47,497 nucleotides of DNA from Phycisphaerales bacterium (GCA_014379385.1 JACMLW010000192.1:1-47497), one strand, 5' to 3'; positions 15,824 to 25,071 are shown, numbered from the stretch's first letter. Numbers and translations: made by a program. Notes: generated by a model from the sequence alone, not told the origin.

Positions 15824-17464
15824 TCAGGCGCGGGGCGCGACGCCGTCGCCGTTCGCCTGCGGTGCCGGGGCCGAGCGTGGGGCGTGGGTGTGCTCGTCGC
15901 GCACGCGCCCGAGCGCCGAGGGGAGCTCGATGCCGGCCTGCTGCGCGAGCTCGTGCAGGCGCGGCAGGGAGCCGACAAGGCCGGAGAGGAAGTCGCTGGT
16001 GGCGTTGCGGCCGTTCCCGCCGGGGCCGCCGGTGCCCTGGTCCCAGACGGTGATCTTGTCGATCTTGATGTTCTGGAGCGCCTTGACCTGCTCGGCGACG
16101 AGCTCGGGGAGCTTCTCGATGAGCAGGAGCGTGGGGGCGACCTGGGGGTTCTCGGCGCAGGCGAGGATGAGGCGGCGGTAGCCCTCGGCCTTGGCCTCGA
16201 GGACTTTCTGCATACCCGCGGCCTCGGCCTCGTACTTGAGGAGGATCGCGTCGGCCTCGCCCTTGGCCTCGCGCCGCCTCTTCTCGGCCTCGGCCTCGGC
16301 GGCGATCTCGATGCGCTTCTTCTCGATCTCCTGCGGGGCGAGATGGTCTTTGGAGAGGCGCGCAAGCTCCTGCTCGCGCTGGGCGATGAGCACGGCCTCG
16401 AGCGACTTCGCGCTCGCCACATCGGATCGGCGCTTGGCCTCGGCCTGGATTTCCTGGAGATCTGCCGTGCTCCTGGCCATGCGGATGCGAGACGTGTTCT
16501 CGCCCTCGACGGCGGCGGCCTCGGCCTCGGCGACGCGGATGCGCTGGGTCTGCTCGGCCTGCTTCTTCGCGGTCTGTGTCTCGGCCTCGCGCTGCGCGAT
16601 GGTGATATCGCGGTCACGCTTGGCCTGGGCCTCGCCGACGACGGCTTGGGCCTCCATCGCGGCGACGGCGACGCGCTGCTGCTGCTCGGCTTCTTTCTCG
16701 CCCTGGACGCCGGTGGCGATCTCGCGGGCGACGTTGACGGTCCTCTCGCGTACGGCGATCGCCTCGCCCGTGGCGCCCTCCTGGTCCTGCTGCGCGACCT
16801 CGACCTTGGCGCGGTTGATGGCCTCGGCGGCGGCGCGCTTGCCGATGGCCTGGATGTACCCGGACTCGTCGGTGATATCGCGGATGTTGACGTTGATGAG
16901 CTCGAGGCCGATCTTGTTGATCTCCTGGCCGACGTTCTCGTTGATCAGCTTCATGAACTTCTCGCGGTCCTTGTTGATCTCTTCGATCGAGAGGGTCGCG
17001 ATGACGAGGCGGAGCTGACCGAGGATGATGTCCTGCGCCTGCTCGCGCACGGCCTGCACGGGGAGGTTGAGCAGGCGTTCGGCGGCGTTGTTCATGAGCA
17101 CGGGGTCGGTGGAGACGCCGACGGTGAAGGTGGCGGGGACGTTGACACGGATGTTGTTCAGGGAGAGGGCGCCCTCGAGCGGGATATCGATGACGAGGGG
17201 CTCGAGGCTGAGGTAGGCGTAGTCCTGGAAGAGCGGGACGACGAAGGTGGCGCCGCCGTGGTAGCAGCGGGCGGCCTGGCCGCCGCCGAGCTTGCCGTAC
17301 TTCACGAGGATGCGGTTGGAGGGGCATCGCTTGTACTGCTTCAGGGCGACGATGAGCACGAAGAACAGGATCAGCAGGATGCCGCCGAGGGGCAGCAGCC
17401 ACGCGAGGGGCGTGTTCGAGCCCGCTTGGGCGAGGGTGAGTCCGATCGCGCTAGGGATGGTCAC
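15824..17464 (-). CDS. floT: Flotillin-family membrane scaffold protein
   Basis: A 546-residue protein with GTG start at 17464 and AGAAGGA upstream. One membrane helix (WLLPLGGILLILFFVLIVAL, about residues 22-41) precedes the SPFH/band-7 domain (about 45-230; SNRILVKYGKLGGGQAARCYHGG, IPLEGALSLNNIRVNVPATFTVGV, INKIGLELINVNIRDITDESGYI). A very long Ala/Glu/Arg-rich coiled coil (about 235-440) of EA repeats follows, then a C-terminal tail with a Gly-rich patch. Bacterial flotillins organise membrane domains rich in hopanoids or other isoprenoids and oligomerise there. The squalene-hopene cyclase in this window gives that link some interest. NfeD is encoded directly upstream. Confidence 0.93.
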   Translation of the reverse strand: MTIPSAIGLTLAQAGSNTPLAWLLPLGGILLILFFVLIVALKQYKRCPSNRILVKYGKLGGGQAARCYHGGATFVVPLFQDYAYLSLEPLVIDIPLEGALSLNNIRVNVPATFTVGVSTDPVLMNNAAERLLNLPVQAVREQAQDIILGQLRLVIATLSIEEINKDREKFMKLINENVGQEINKIGLELINVNIRDITDESGYIQAIGKRAAAEAINRAKVEVAQQDQEGATGEAIAVRERTVNVAREIATGVQGEKEAEQQQRVAVAAMEAQAVVGEAQAKRDRDITIAQREAETQTAKKQAEQTQRIRVAEAEAAAVEGENTSRIRMARSTADLQEIQAEAKRRSDVASAKSLEAVLIAQREQELARLSKDHLAPQEIEKKRIEIAAEAEAEKRRREAKGEADAILLKYEAEAAGMQKVLEAKAEGYRRLILACAENPQVAPTLLLIEKLPELVAEQVKALQNIKIDKITVWDQGTGGPGGNGRNATSDFLSGLVGSLPRLHELAQQAGIELPSALGRVRDEHTHAPRSAPAPQANGDGVAPRA

Positions 17465-17484
17465 GTTCCTTCTCTCCTGACTAC

Positions 17485-17544
17485 ATGGGGCCGAGCCGGA
17501 TGGGGCTGAGCCTGATGGGGCCGAGCCTGATGGGGCTGAGCCGG
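17485..17544 (-). repeat. Four tandem copies of a 15-base unit between nfeD and floT
   Basis: The units are ATGGGG-(C/T)-CGAGCC-(G/T)-G-like blocks at 17485-17499, 17500-17514, 17515-17529 and 17530-17544, differing only at two alternating positions. A decayed fifth copy may follow. The array ends 20 bases before the flotillin start on the minus strand, inside its leader. Confidence 0.85.
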
Positions 17545-17639
17545 ATACTGGGCTGAACGGGCGGGTTCAGCGGCGGGGCGGGAGGGGGGTTCAGCGATGC
17601 AGGGCGGCCGCGAGCGGGGGTTGGGGAGCGGCGCGGCTG

Positions 17640-18221
17640 CTAGATCGGCTGGACGGTGACGCTGTTGTCGTCGTTGATGCCGACGACGCGGACGCGGGTT
17701 CGTGAGGGCAGGTCGCCGGCCTCGGAGATGGCGTTGAACATGCGCTCGCGGTTGTTGACGATGAGGCGGACCTGGCCGCGACCGCTGCCGCGAGTGGGCA
17801 CGCCGACGTAGACGTCGCCCTCGACGCCGATGGTCTGGTCGATGGAGATATTGCCGGAGGACTGCATGTCGTGCAGGCCCTTGAGGGAGACGCCGAGGAT
17901 CCAGACCATGGCGATGCCGACACCGACGCCGACGCCGATGCTCAGGGGCCAGCCCTGGCCGTTCTTGTACGCGGCGAGGCCGCCGAGTCCGAAGCCCATG
18001 AGGAAGCCGGAGATGCCCTGGACCGAGAGGATCTGGAAGGCGTGGGCGGATGCGTCGCCGTGGTGGATATCGCCGCCGCCGTGGTCAACGCCGAGGTCGA
18101 GGTCCATGTCGGCGACGCCGCCGATGAGCATGAGGGCCAGGCGGAGGACGAAGATTCCGGTGCCGATGAAGGCGGGGACGGTGAACCACGCCGCGTTGTC
18201 GCCGAAGAGGAGATCGCCCAT
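17640..18221 (-). CDS. NfeD-like membrane protein
   Basis: A 193-residue protein starting at ATG 18221 with AAGGAG upstream, chosen over an in-frame start at 18281. The N-terminal half is membrane-embedded (WFTVPAFIGTGIFVLRLALMLIGG; ISGFLMGFGLGGLAAYKN; GVGVGVGIAMVWILG). The C-terminal 75 residues form an OB-like beta domain (TIGVEGDVYVGVPTRGSGRGQVRLIVNNRERMFNAISE, ending DNSVTVQPI). NfeD proteins pair with SPFH/flotillin partners in the same operon, as here, and are thought to support membrane-domain quality control. A His/Asp/Gly-rich loop sits between helices and is unusual. Confidence 0.8.
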   Translation of the reverse strand: MGDLLFGDNAAWFTVPAFIGTGIFVLRLALMLIGGVADMDLDLGVDHGGGDIHHGDASAHAFQILSVQGISGFLMGFGLGGLAAYKNGQGWPLSIGVGVGVGIAMVWILGVSLKGLHDMQSSGNISIDQTIGVEGDVYVGVPTRGSGRGQVRLIVNNRERMFNAISEAGDLPSRTRVRVVGINDDNSVTVQPI

Positions 18222-18397
18222 TTGGTTGCTCCTTCCTGCCCCGGAACGCCCGCAACGGCGCGGGGACCGGTGGGCCTTCACATGAGGCGCAGACTAACAG
18301 AAGTGCAGCCGTGGCACAAGGTTATTGGGAGAAGGAGCGGGGGGGTTTCAGCGGCGAGAGCGGGGGTTTCCGGGGGCGGGGGGCCACTGAAGCGGGC

Positions 18398-20257
18398 TTA
18401 CATCCGGTCGACGGTTTCAATACCGAGGAGGTTCAGGCCGTCGGCGAGGAGGCGCTCGGTGAGGGCGCAGAGGCGGAGGCGCGAGGCGCGGGTGGCGTCG
18501 CCCTGCGCGGTGAGCACGGGGCAGTTGGTGTAGAACGCGCTGAAGGCGCCGGCGAGGTCGTAGAGGTACTGGCAGAGACGGTGGGGCTCGAGACTCTGCG
18601 CGACCGATCGCAGGGCGCCGGGGTAGCGGAGCAGGGCGAGCGCGAGTTCCTTCTCGTGCTTCTCGGTGAGGCGCAGGGGGGCGCCCGCGCCCTGGGTCGG
18701 CGCGGGCGGGCCACCGGGTTGTTCGGCGGCCTTGCGGAGGATGCTCCGGGTGCGGGCGAGCGCGTAGAGGAGGTAGGGACCGGTGTTGCCCTCGAAGGCG
18801 AGCATGCGGTCGAAGGAGAAGACGTAGTCGCGGGCGCGGTCGTTGGAGAGGTCGGCGTACTTGATCGCGGCGATGGCGACGACCTCGGCGATGCGGGCGC
18901 GCTCGGCGGGGGGGAGGTCGGGGCTCTTCGCGGCAACGACAGCGCCGGCGCGCTCGATCGCCTCGTCGATGAGGTCCGTGAGCTTGATGTTCTCGCCGGT
19001 GCGGGTCTTGTAGGGACGGCCGTCCTCGCCGAGCACCATGCCGAAGCCGGCGTGCTCGAGGAGTGCAGGGCCGGTCGGTGTCGCCGCGTAGCCCGCCTTG
19101 TGGGCCGCACAGAAGATCTGCTTGAAGTGAAGGCCCTGGCGGATATCAACGCAGTAGATGACGCGTGAGGCGCCGAGCTTCTGCACGCGTCGGCGGATCG
19201 CGGCCATGTCGGTGGTGGCGTAGAGAAAGCCGCCGTCGCTCTTGCGGATCAGGCAGGGTTCGTCGATGCCCTCGCAGCGGACGACCAGGGCGCCGTTTGA
19301 TTCCTCGGCCACGGCGCGGCGGGCGAGGTCGTCCACGACCAGGGCGAGCTCTTCGGAGTAGCTGGATTCGCCGGCGGAGTGCTCGGCGCGCACGTCGGCG
19401 TGAAGACGGGCGCACGTCTCGAGGCAGGCCCGCATGGTGATGTCGGCGATGCGCTGCCAGGCCGCGACGGTCTCGGGGTCGTGGGCCTGCAGCCTCACCA
19501 GCGTGGCCTTGGCCTTGGCGAGCTCCTCGCGCGCGCCGGTGACCTGGGTTTCGAGCTCGGCGACGGCCTTGGGGTGGGCCCACCACCTGAGGGCCGCGGC
19601 GAGCCCCCGCTCGTCGGCGCTGCACTCCCGCTGCGCGAGCTTGTAGAGGCGCTCGAGGTCATCGAGCGAGAGGTCGGAGAAACTCAGGCGGCCTGCGGCG
19701 TGCTCCGCTTGTGCCTTGGCGGTGACCATCGCGATGTTGAGGCCCCAGTCGCCGACGTGGTTCTGGCGGACGACGGTGTGGCCTAGCCGAGTCAGCGTGC
19801 GGGCGAGGGCGTCGCCGATGATGATGGAGCGGAGGTGGCCGACGTGCATCTGCTTGGCGAGGTTGACGCCGCAGAGGTCAACGACGATGCGATGCGGGTG
19901 TTCGGGGAGGTCGATGCCAAGGGAGGGCGTGTCGAGGCGGCCGAGCAGGCCGGCGAGGGCCGCGGCGCTCAGCCGGATGTTAATGAAGCCCGGCCCGGCG
20001 ATGCTGGCGTCGGTGAACGGCTCGGCGATCGCGGTGAGGTCGAGCTTGGCGAGGATGGCCGAGGCGATCTCGCGCGGCGGCTTGCCCAAAGCCTTGCCGA
20101 GCGGCATAGCCGCGTTGGACTGGAAGTCAGCGAGCTGCGGGTTGCGGCCGGGGGTGATGAGCGGATCGGCGTCGCGCGAGGCGGGTTGGTCCGGGAACGC
20201 GGCGGCGATGGCCTGCTTGAACCGCTCGGAGAGAATGATCAGGGGATCAAAGGACAT
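18398..20257 (-). CDS. argS: Arginyl-tRNA synthetase
   Basis: A 619-residue protein with an N-terminal additional domain (residues 1-115), a class I catalytic core with HVGH at 138-141 (GVNLAKQMHVGHLRS), the ArgRS motif YKTRTGENIKLTDLIDEA, and a C-terminal anticodon-binding helical domain from about 480 (NTGPYLLYALARTRSIL ... GAFSAFYTNCPVL). It charges tRNA-Arg with arginine in the cytosol. The usual S-P-N before the HIGH region is replaced by G-V-N. It begins upstream of the NfeD-flotillin pair but is separated from it by about 175 bases and is probably its own unit. It is divergent from the PilZ gene. Confidence 0.95.
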   Translation of the reverse strand: MSFDPLIILSERFKQAIAAAFPDQPASRDADPLITPGRNPQLADFQSNAAMPLGKALGKPPREIASAILAKLDLTAIAEPFTDASIAGPGFINIRLSAAALAGLLGRLDTPSLGIDLPEHPHRIVVDLCGVNLAKQMHVGHLRSIIIGDALARTLTRLGHTVVRQNHVGDWGLNIAMVTAKAQAEHAAGRLSFSDLSLDDLERLYKLAQRECSADERGLAAALRWWAHPKAVAELETQVTGAREELAKAKATLVRLQAHDPETVAAWQRIADITMRACLETCARLHADVRAEHSAGESSYSEELALVVDDLARRAVAEESNGALVVRCEGIDEPCLIRKSDGGFLYATTDMAAIRRRVQKLGASRVIYCVDIRQGLHFKQIFCAAHKAGYAATPTGPALLEHAGFGMVLGEDGRPYKTRTGENIKLTDLIDEAIERAGAVVAAKSPDLPPAERARIAEVVAIAAIKYADLSNDRARDYVFSFDRMLAFEGNTGPYLLYALARTRSILRKAAEQPGGPPAPTQGAGAPLRLTEKHEKELALALLRYPGALRSVAQSLEPHRLCQYLYDLAGAFSAFYTNCPVLTAQGDATRASRLRLCALTERLLADGLNLLGIETVDRM

Positions 20258-20437
20258 GGGGGAGGATAGGGGAGAGGGCTTTGCCGTTAGGGCCGAGGAA
20301 GGCGAGACAGGACGGACGGCCGATTATGGGGCGGAGTGGGAGGCGATGACCCTCAGAGTCGGCGCGATCGGTACGAGAAGTTGGTCGCGTGGTGCGGCGC
20401 GTCGGACCGATTCACCGGCGAATTGCATGATGGAGGC

Positions 20438-20818
20438 ATGGGCACGACACTCGAACTAAGGAGAGGGGCGATCGGCGGGATGGGCGGGCAACGATCGGTG
20501 AACAAGCGAGCGCCGCGTCGATTCATGTGCAAGGGCCTCGCGTGCAGCGAGGGTCGGATCGCGGACCTCTCGATGGGCGGCGCCATGCTCCTGCGGCGGC
20601 GACCGTGGGCACTAGGCGACGAGCGCGACGTCACCCTTGAGAGTGATCGGAACGCGCCGCTTACCTTCCGATGCCGCTGCGTGTGGACCAAGCGCGAAGG
20701 CCCGTGGAGCTACTCGATCGGCATCACGTTTGAGGGCTTGAGCGGACGGAACCAGCTCGACCTTGCGAGGATCATGGAGCAGCACGTCAAAGCGGTGCCG
20801 GAACGCCGGGCCGCGTAA
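20438..20818 (+). CDS. PilZ-domain protein
   Basis: A 126-residue protein consisting almost entirely of one PilZ domain. It has the arginine-rich opening NKRAPRRF, the D-x-S-x-x-G motif as DLSMGG, and the strand series DERDVTLESDRNAPLTFRCRCVWTK and WSYSIGITFEGLS. PilZ domains bind cyclic di-GMP through these motifs and act as adaptors. The start is uncertain: ATG 20438 is placed close behind GGAGG, and ATG 20480 is also in frame with AAGGAG further upstream. The first arginine motif is present but is spaced as KRxPRR rather than the textbook RxxxR, so ligand binding should not be assumed. It is convergent with the following minus-strand gene, 6 bases apart. Confidence 0.75.
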   Translation: MGTTLELRRGAIGGMGGQRSVNKRAPRRFMCKGLACSEGRIADLSMGGAMLLRRRPWALGDERDVTLESDRNAPLTFRCRCVWTKREGPWSYSIGITFEGLSGRNQLDLARIMEQHVKAVPERRAA

Positions 20819-20824
20819 CGATAA

Positions 20825-22684
20825 TCAGTCTTTCTTTTTCTTACCGAAGTTGCCAAGGACATCGCCGACGGTGTCCTTGGCTTTTTCTCCGAGCTCGCCG
20901 CCTAGCTTGTCGGTGGCCTTATTGAGTGCCTTGTCGACCTGCTTTGCGGCCTCGCCGCGGGCGCGGGCGGCGAGCGCACCCGCGCCGGCTTTGGCGAGGG
21001 AATCGGCGAGGACCGCGTCGTTGAGCGTGATGAGCGGGTTGTCGAGCGGGCCGCGGAGGCCGAGCGGAAGGACAAACGACTTGACGGCCTCGGAGCCGAC
21101 GCCGGGGATGGAGAGGGTGGCGTTGTGGAGCGTGATCTGGAGGGGGAGATCGAGAAAGCCCACGCCCGCGGCGGACCACGCGCCGGAGAGGGCGAGGTCG
21201 GTGGTGCCGCCCTGCACGATCGGTGGATCGGTTGGGATGAGCGACGCCGCGAGCGAATCGGTGGCGATGCCGCTGAAGGCGAAGGAGAGCGAGCCGGTGC
21301 GGTTCCAGCCCGGGGCACCGAGGTTGAGCGCCGAGGTGAGCCGGCCCGAGCGGGAGCGGACGGAGATCGTGGGCTCCCCCGGCACGAGAGATGGATGCGT
21401 GGAGATGTTGGTGGCGTGGACGTCGAGGGGGTCGCCGGGAAGCTGTGGCGTGGCGATGCCATCGATCACCAGGTCGCGCACTAGGAAGGTCGGGGCCTTG
21501 TCGACCAGATGCATGGCCCGCACGCGGGCATACCCCTTCTCGCGGACCTCGCGCTCCAGGCGCTCGCGCAGGGTTTCCTTGCGCTGATCCGGAGACTTTG
21601 GTGAGCCATCGGGGTTGGTGTCGGGATCTGGCTTGCCCGCGGCGTCCTGCAGCCAGCGGCGGAGCTGGGCGAGCCGTTGCTTCCAGACCTCGGCGTCCTT
21701 CAGGTAATCCTCAATCGTCTTCTCGCCGGGGTTGGGAGCAGGAGAGGGCTCGGGTGGGGGGCGGGGGCCGATCAGCACGCCAGGAACGGCGCGGGCTTCG
21801 CCGTGCGACGCGTCGCGGAGGACGGCGCGGTCGAGGGAGAGTCGCTTGGTGAGCAGGTCCGACGAACTGACATCGGCCTCGAGCGATTTGGCGCGGACCA
21901 GATCGGTGCCGAGCGAACTGGGATCGGCCATCGCGAGGCCGGTAATGATGAATCGCCCCTTGCCGAGATCGAGGGTTGCGGATTGAACCTCAACGGTGGC
22001 GCCGTTGGCGCGCTCGAGCGAGCGGACCAGCAGCGCCGTGACGATGGGCTCTGACGCGAAGCGGTACCCGATGAACAGCAGCGCGACCATGAGCCCGGCG
22101 AAAATCACGCCCAGCACGCGGATGGGGTTGCCGAACCGGCGGGAGAGGAGATCCTCGTAGGTCTTGCCGCCTTTCTTGCCGAAGAAGATCCAGCTCGCGG
22201 CCCTGGCCCATCCCTTTGCCGCAAACTTCTTGTAGGTCTCGGAGGCGGTTTCAGCGGCCGCGAGCCTGCGGCGGAGGGATCCGACAATCGCGACTGCGAG
22301 GATGCCGACCCCCACGCCGAAGAGCAGGCCGAGCAACAGCCCGCCGGTTGTGACGTAGTGGTCGAACCCGAAGAGCGCGAGCACCGGGGTGTTGATGGCG
22401 CTCTCGAAGATGGGGCGGGTGGGGCCATCGAGAAGCACGCGGCCCACTTGGAATGTCAGGGACATGATCGCCAGCGAGACGAGCTTGGCCGCGACGCCGA
22501 CCGTTGCCGCAAGGAAGAGATTCGCATTGAGAACGATGAGCAGGAGCAGCAAGGCGATGATGAGGCCGGGCGCCTGGAAAAAACCGGGCATGAACCCGAG
22601 CATTGAACCGAGCACGGCGGCGAAGAGGATCTGGAGCGGCGTGGTGTTGCCGCGAATGAGCGAGCCGATGGACCGGGTGAGCAT
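20825..22684 (-). CDS. Membrane/AsmA-like protein, TIGR03546-TIGR03545-type fusion
   Basis: A 619-residue protein. The first 170 residues form a multi-helix membrane module (PLQILFAAVLGSMLGFMPGFFQAPGLIIALLLLLIVLNANLFLA ... TTGGLLLGLLFGVGVGILAVAIV) like the small TIGR03546 family. After a charged stretch comes another helix (VLGVIFAGLMVALLFIGY) and an AsmA-like periplasmic beta domain (GATVEVQSATLDLGKGRFIITGLAMADP..., later TTDLALSGAWSAAGVGFLDLPLQITL), as in TIGR03545. These two families are usually adjacent separate genes as I recall; here they are one. The C-terminus ends KKKKD. AsmA-like proteins help move lipids between membranes, a possible but unproven role. Confidence 0.7.
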   Translation of the reverse strand: MLTRSIGSLIRGNTTPLQILFAAVLGSMLGFMPGFFQAPGLIIALLLLLIVLNANLFLAATVGVAAKLVSLAIMSLTFQVGRVLLDGPTRPIFESAINTPVLALFGFDHYVTTGGLLLGLLFGVGVGILAVAIVGSLRRRLAAAETASETYKKFAAKGWARAASWIFFGKKGGKTYEDLLSRRFGNPIRVLGVIFAGLMVALLFIGYRFASEPIVTALLVRSLERANGATVEVQSATLDLGKGRFIITGLAMADPSSLGTDLVRAKSLEADVSSSDLLTKRLSLDRAVLRDASHGEARAVPGVLIGPRPPPEPSPAPNPGEKTIEDYLKDAEVWKQRLAQLRRWLQDAAGKPDPDTNPDGSPKSPDQRKETLRERLEREVREKGYARVRAMHLVDKAPTFLVRDLVIDGIATPQLPGDPLDVHATNISTHPSLVPGEPTISVRSRSGRLTSALNLGAPGWNRTGSLSFAFSGIATDSLAASLIPTDPPIVQGGTTDLALSGAWSAAGVGFLDLPLQITLHNATLSIPGVGSEAVKSFVLPLGLRGPLDNPLITLNDAVLADSLAKAGAGALAARARGEAAKQVDKALNKATDKLGGELGEKAKDTVGDVLGNFGKKKKD

Positions 22685-22751
22685 GGTTGGGTCTCGGGTG
22701 CGGGATAGAGCGGAGAGGAGAAGGAGGAAGAGCGCGGGGCGAGCTGAGCGG

Positions 22752-23345
22752 CTAATGCCCCTCGTAGTCCTTCACGAACTCGTAGAAACCCCCGCCTGTA
22801 TGTCTAAGGCTGCCCTTGGCGGCGAGCTCTTCCCAGACGGGGCGCGGGTATTGGTTTGGAGGGATGATCCCGACGATCTGCGACTTCTTGCCGCCGCTCA
22901 TGGGCCCGACGCCGAGCTTGGACTCCTCGTCCAGCTTCATGAGCTTGATCCGCTTCTTGAACGCACGCATGGCGGCGCGGAGTGTGTCGGGCTGGGGCGG
23001 GGCGCCCGGCCCTGTCTGCGATTGCCGGGCCGCGGCGGGCTCGACCGAAGCGGGAACTTCGGGCGATGCCGCTTCTGTGGCGTGCGACGTTGTCGGCGCG
23101 GGCGCCGGCACGGGAGGGCGAGGAACTCCCCTGGGCGCCGCGGGCGGGAGCGCGGCGACCTCGTCAAGCAGCTTGGCCAGCCCGTCAATGCTGCGTTCAT
23201 TGACGATGCGTGCGAGCTTGAGCTGGTCGGCGCGCGACCGCTTGAGGGCCACCTTGACCTGCGCCCACAGGGCGCCGGCGGCGTGGTAATCGGTGGTGGT
23301 GCGAAGTTGCTCGAGCAGGGCGCGGGGTTGGTCCGGGTGGGACAT
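22752..23345 (-). CDS. Conserved protein of unknown function, likely nucleic-acid or ribosome related (unproven)
   Basis: A 197-residue protein with two parts. The first 70 residues are helical and basic (LLEQLRTTTDYHAAGALWAQVKVALKRSRADQLKLARIV). A Pro/Ala-rich linker (about 70-115) leads to a conserved C-terminal block, RAAMRAFKKRIKLMKLDEESKLGVGPMSGGKKSQIVGIIPPNQYPRPVWEELAAKGSLRH. I remember similar C-terminal blocks in many planctomycete proteins with no assigned function. It lies 67 bases upstream of the AsmA-like gene on the same strand and is divergent from dut across 84 bases. No signal peptide or membrane helix. Confidence 0.6.
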   Translation of the reverse strand: MSHPDQPRALLEQLRTTTDYHAAGALWAQVKVALKRSRADQLKLARIVNERSIDGLAKLLDEVAALPPAAPRGVPRPPVPAPAPTTSHATEAASPEVPASVEPAAARQSQTGPGAPPQPDTLRAAMRAFKKRIKLMKLDEESKLGVGPMSGGKKSQIVGIIPPNQYPRPVWEELAAKGSLRHTGGGFYEFVKDYEGH

Positions 23346-23429
23346 GCGTGGAATGGTACAGGGCGCGAGCGGCCGGCATCGGGAGAATCGCGTCGGGATT
23401 GGGCGGCCGGCGTCCGGCTATCCTCGGGC

Positions 23430-23873
23430 ATGGACCAGGTTGATGTGCGTTTCAAGCTGCTTGATGAACGGGCGACGCTGCCGAGCTATCACAGCGAACT
23501 GGCCGCGGGGATGGACTTAGCGGCGCTTGTGCCGGATGGTGAGGTGGTCATCCGACCGGGAAGGATCGTGCTGGCGCGGTGCGGGTTTGCAATGGCGATC
23601 CCCGCGGGGTATGAGGCGCAGGTGCGGCCGCGCAGCGGGCTGGCGAGCAAGTTTGGCGTCACGCTGCCCAACTCGCCCGGGACAATTGATGCGGATTATC
23701 GGGGCGAAGTGATCGTGCCGCTGATTAATCTCGGAGCCGAGCCGTACGTGCTTAGGCACGGGGCGCGGATCGCGCAGATGGTGATCGCGCCGGTATCGCG
23801 GGCGCGGGTTCATGTGGTGGCGGAGCTGGACGAGACCTCTCGGGGCGCGGGCGGGTTCGGTTCGACCGGTTGA
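23430..23873 (+). CDS. dut: Deoxyuridine 5'-triphosphate nucleotidohydrolase (dUTPase)
   Basis: A 147-residue protein of usual length for the trimeric dUTPase. The five motifs are visible: AGMDLAA (motif 1), RPRSGLASK (2), GTIDADYRGEV (3), GARIAQMVI (4) and the C-terminal RGAGGFGSTG arm (5). It hydrolyses dUTP to dUMP and pyrophosphate in the cytosol, protecting DNA from uracil and feeding dTMP synthesis. It is convergent with purK, 15 bases away. Confidence 0.96.
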   Translation: MDQVDVRFKLLDERATLPSYHSELAAGMDLAALVPDGEVVIRPGRIVLARCGFAMAIPAGYEAQVRPRSGLASKFGVTLPNSPGTIDADYRGEVIVPLINLGAEPYVLRHGARIAQMVIAPVSRARVHVVAELDETSRGAGGFGSTG

Positions 23874-23888
23874 ATGGGGAATGTCGGC

Positions 23889-25071
23889 TCACGAAGGAAG
23901 CAGTGAGCGCAGACGGTCCAGCACGGCGTGCAGTTCGTCCGATGTCTCGGAGATCATGTTGATGTGTCCGACTTTGCGTCCCGGGCGCGGTGACTTGCCG
24001 TAGAGGTGCAGGTGGGCGCCGGGGATCGCTAGTACTCGGGCGTGATCCGGGATCGAGCCGATCAGATTGAGCATCGCCGCCGGGCGCGGCACGGACGTGC
24101 TTCCCAGTGGGTATCCGGCCACGGCGCGCACGTGGTTCTCAAACTGACTCGTGATCGCCCCTTCGATCGACCAGTGCCCCGAGTTATGCACGCGCGGCGC
24201 CATCTCGTTGGCCATGAGCATCGGCGCGCCATCGTCCCCAGATACCTGGAAGAACTCGATTGCCAATACCCCCACGTACGAAAGCCGCGCGAGCACGGCG
24301 GCAGCGTGCCGCTCGGCGAGTTGTTGGAGCGACTCGCGAAGATTGGGCGCTGGCGCTAGCGAAAGGCGGAGGATCCCTCCCGAGTGATGATTCTCGATGA
24401 GGGGGTAGAACGCGACCTCGCCGGATTGAGATCGAACGGCGATGATGGAGAGCTCACGTTCGAAGGGCACAAACTGCTCGAGGATGAGGCCCGCGATGGC
24501 ACTGTGCGTCGCGCCCTCACCGGCGGACGTGGGGGGGGGTGGGTGAGGTGGGGAACGCAGGACGACTGCGGCCTGCGAGCGCGGAGAAGACGGCGCGGGC
24601 CTCGGCTAGGGTGCGGACCACGGCCTGCCCCTTGCCGTCATACCCCATTCGACGGGTTTTCATCACCGCCGGCAGCCCGACGTGCGAGATCGCACGTTCA
24701 AGGTCGGCGTCGCCATCAACGGGCGCGAAGCGGGGCACAGCGATGCCGAGTTGCTGAAAGAGCGTTTTTTCGGCGATGCGGTCCTGGGCGGCGGCGAGCG
24801 CTCGCGGCGGCGGGTAGACCGGAAGTCGCTCGGCGAGCCACGCGGCGCACGCGCTCGGCACATTCTCAAACTCGTACGTCACCGCGCTCAGGCCGCGAGA
24901 GAACGTATCGAGCGCCGCCGGGTCGTCGTACGAATCGACGATCTGGACGCCGACTTGCGCGGCCGGCGCATCGGGTACCGGGTCAAGAAACCTAAAGCGG
25001 AGGCCGAGAGGAGTTCCCGCCAGCGCGAGCATGCGGCCGAGCTGGCCGGCCCCGAGGACGCCGATGGTCAC
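23889..25071 (-). pseudogene. purK: purK, N5-carboxyaminoimidazole ribonucleotide synthase, interrupted at a nine-G run
   Basis: Two frames make up one PurK. The N-terminal part (25071 to 24517, 184 codons) starts [15 protein letters not shown] and contains the ATP-grasp opening MKTRRMGYDGKGQAVV. The C-terminal part (open through 24470 to 23889) has LILEQFVPFERELSIIAVR, IEFFQVSGDDGAPMLMANEMAPRVHNSGHW and a normal PurK ending. They are in different frames, joined at nine consecutive G (24531-24539; C on the coding strand). Removing one base restores a continuous protein of about 393 residues. The join lies in a Pro/Thr/Ser-rich insertion not typical of PurK. It could be an assembly error, a real mutation, or slippage. 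It overlaps purE by four bases. Confidence 0.85.

Noticed and set aside
13922-17509. A 1195-codon plus-strand open frame
   Set aside because: It lies antisense to the amidohydrolase and flotillin genes, which have clear families, motifs and starts. Its translation is Asp/Glu/Gly/Leu-rich in the manner of GC-rich reverse frames and has no domain.
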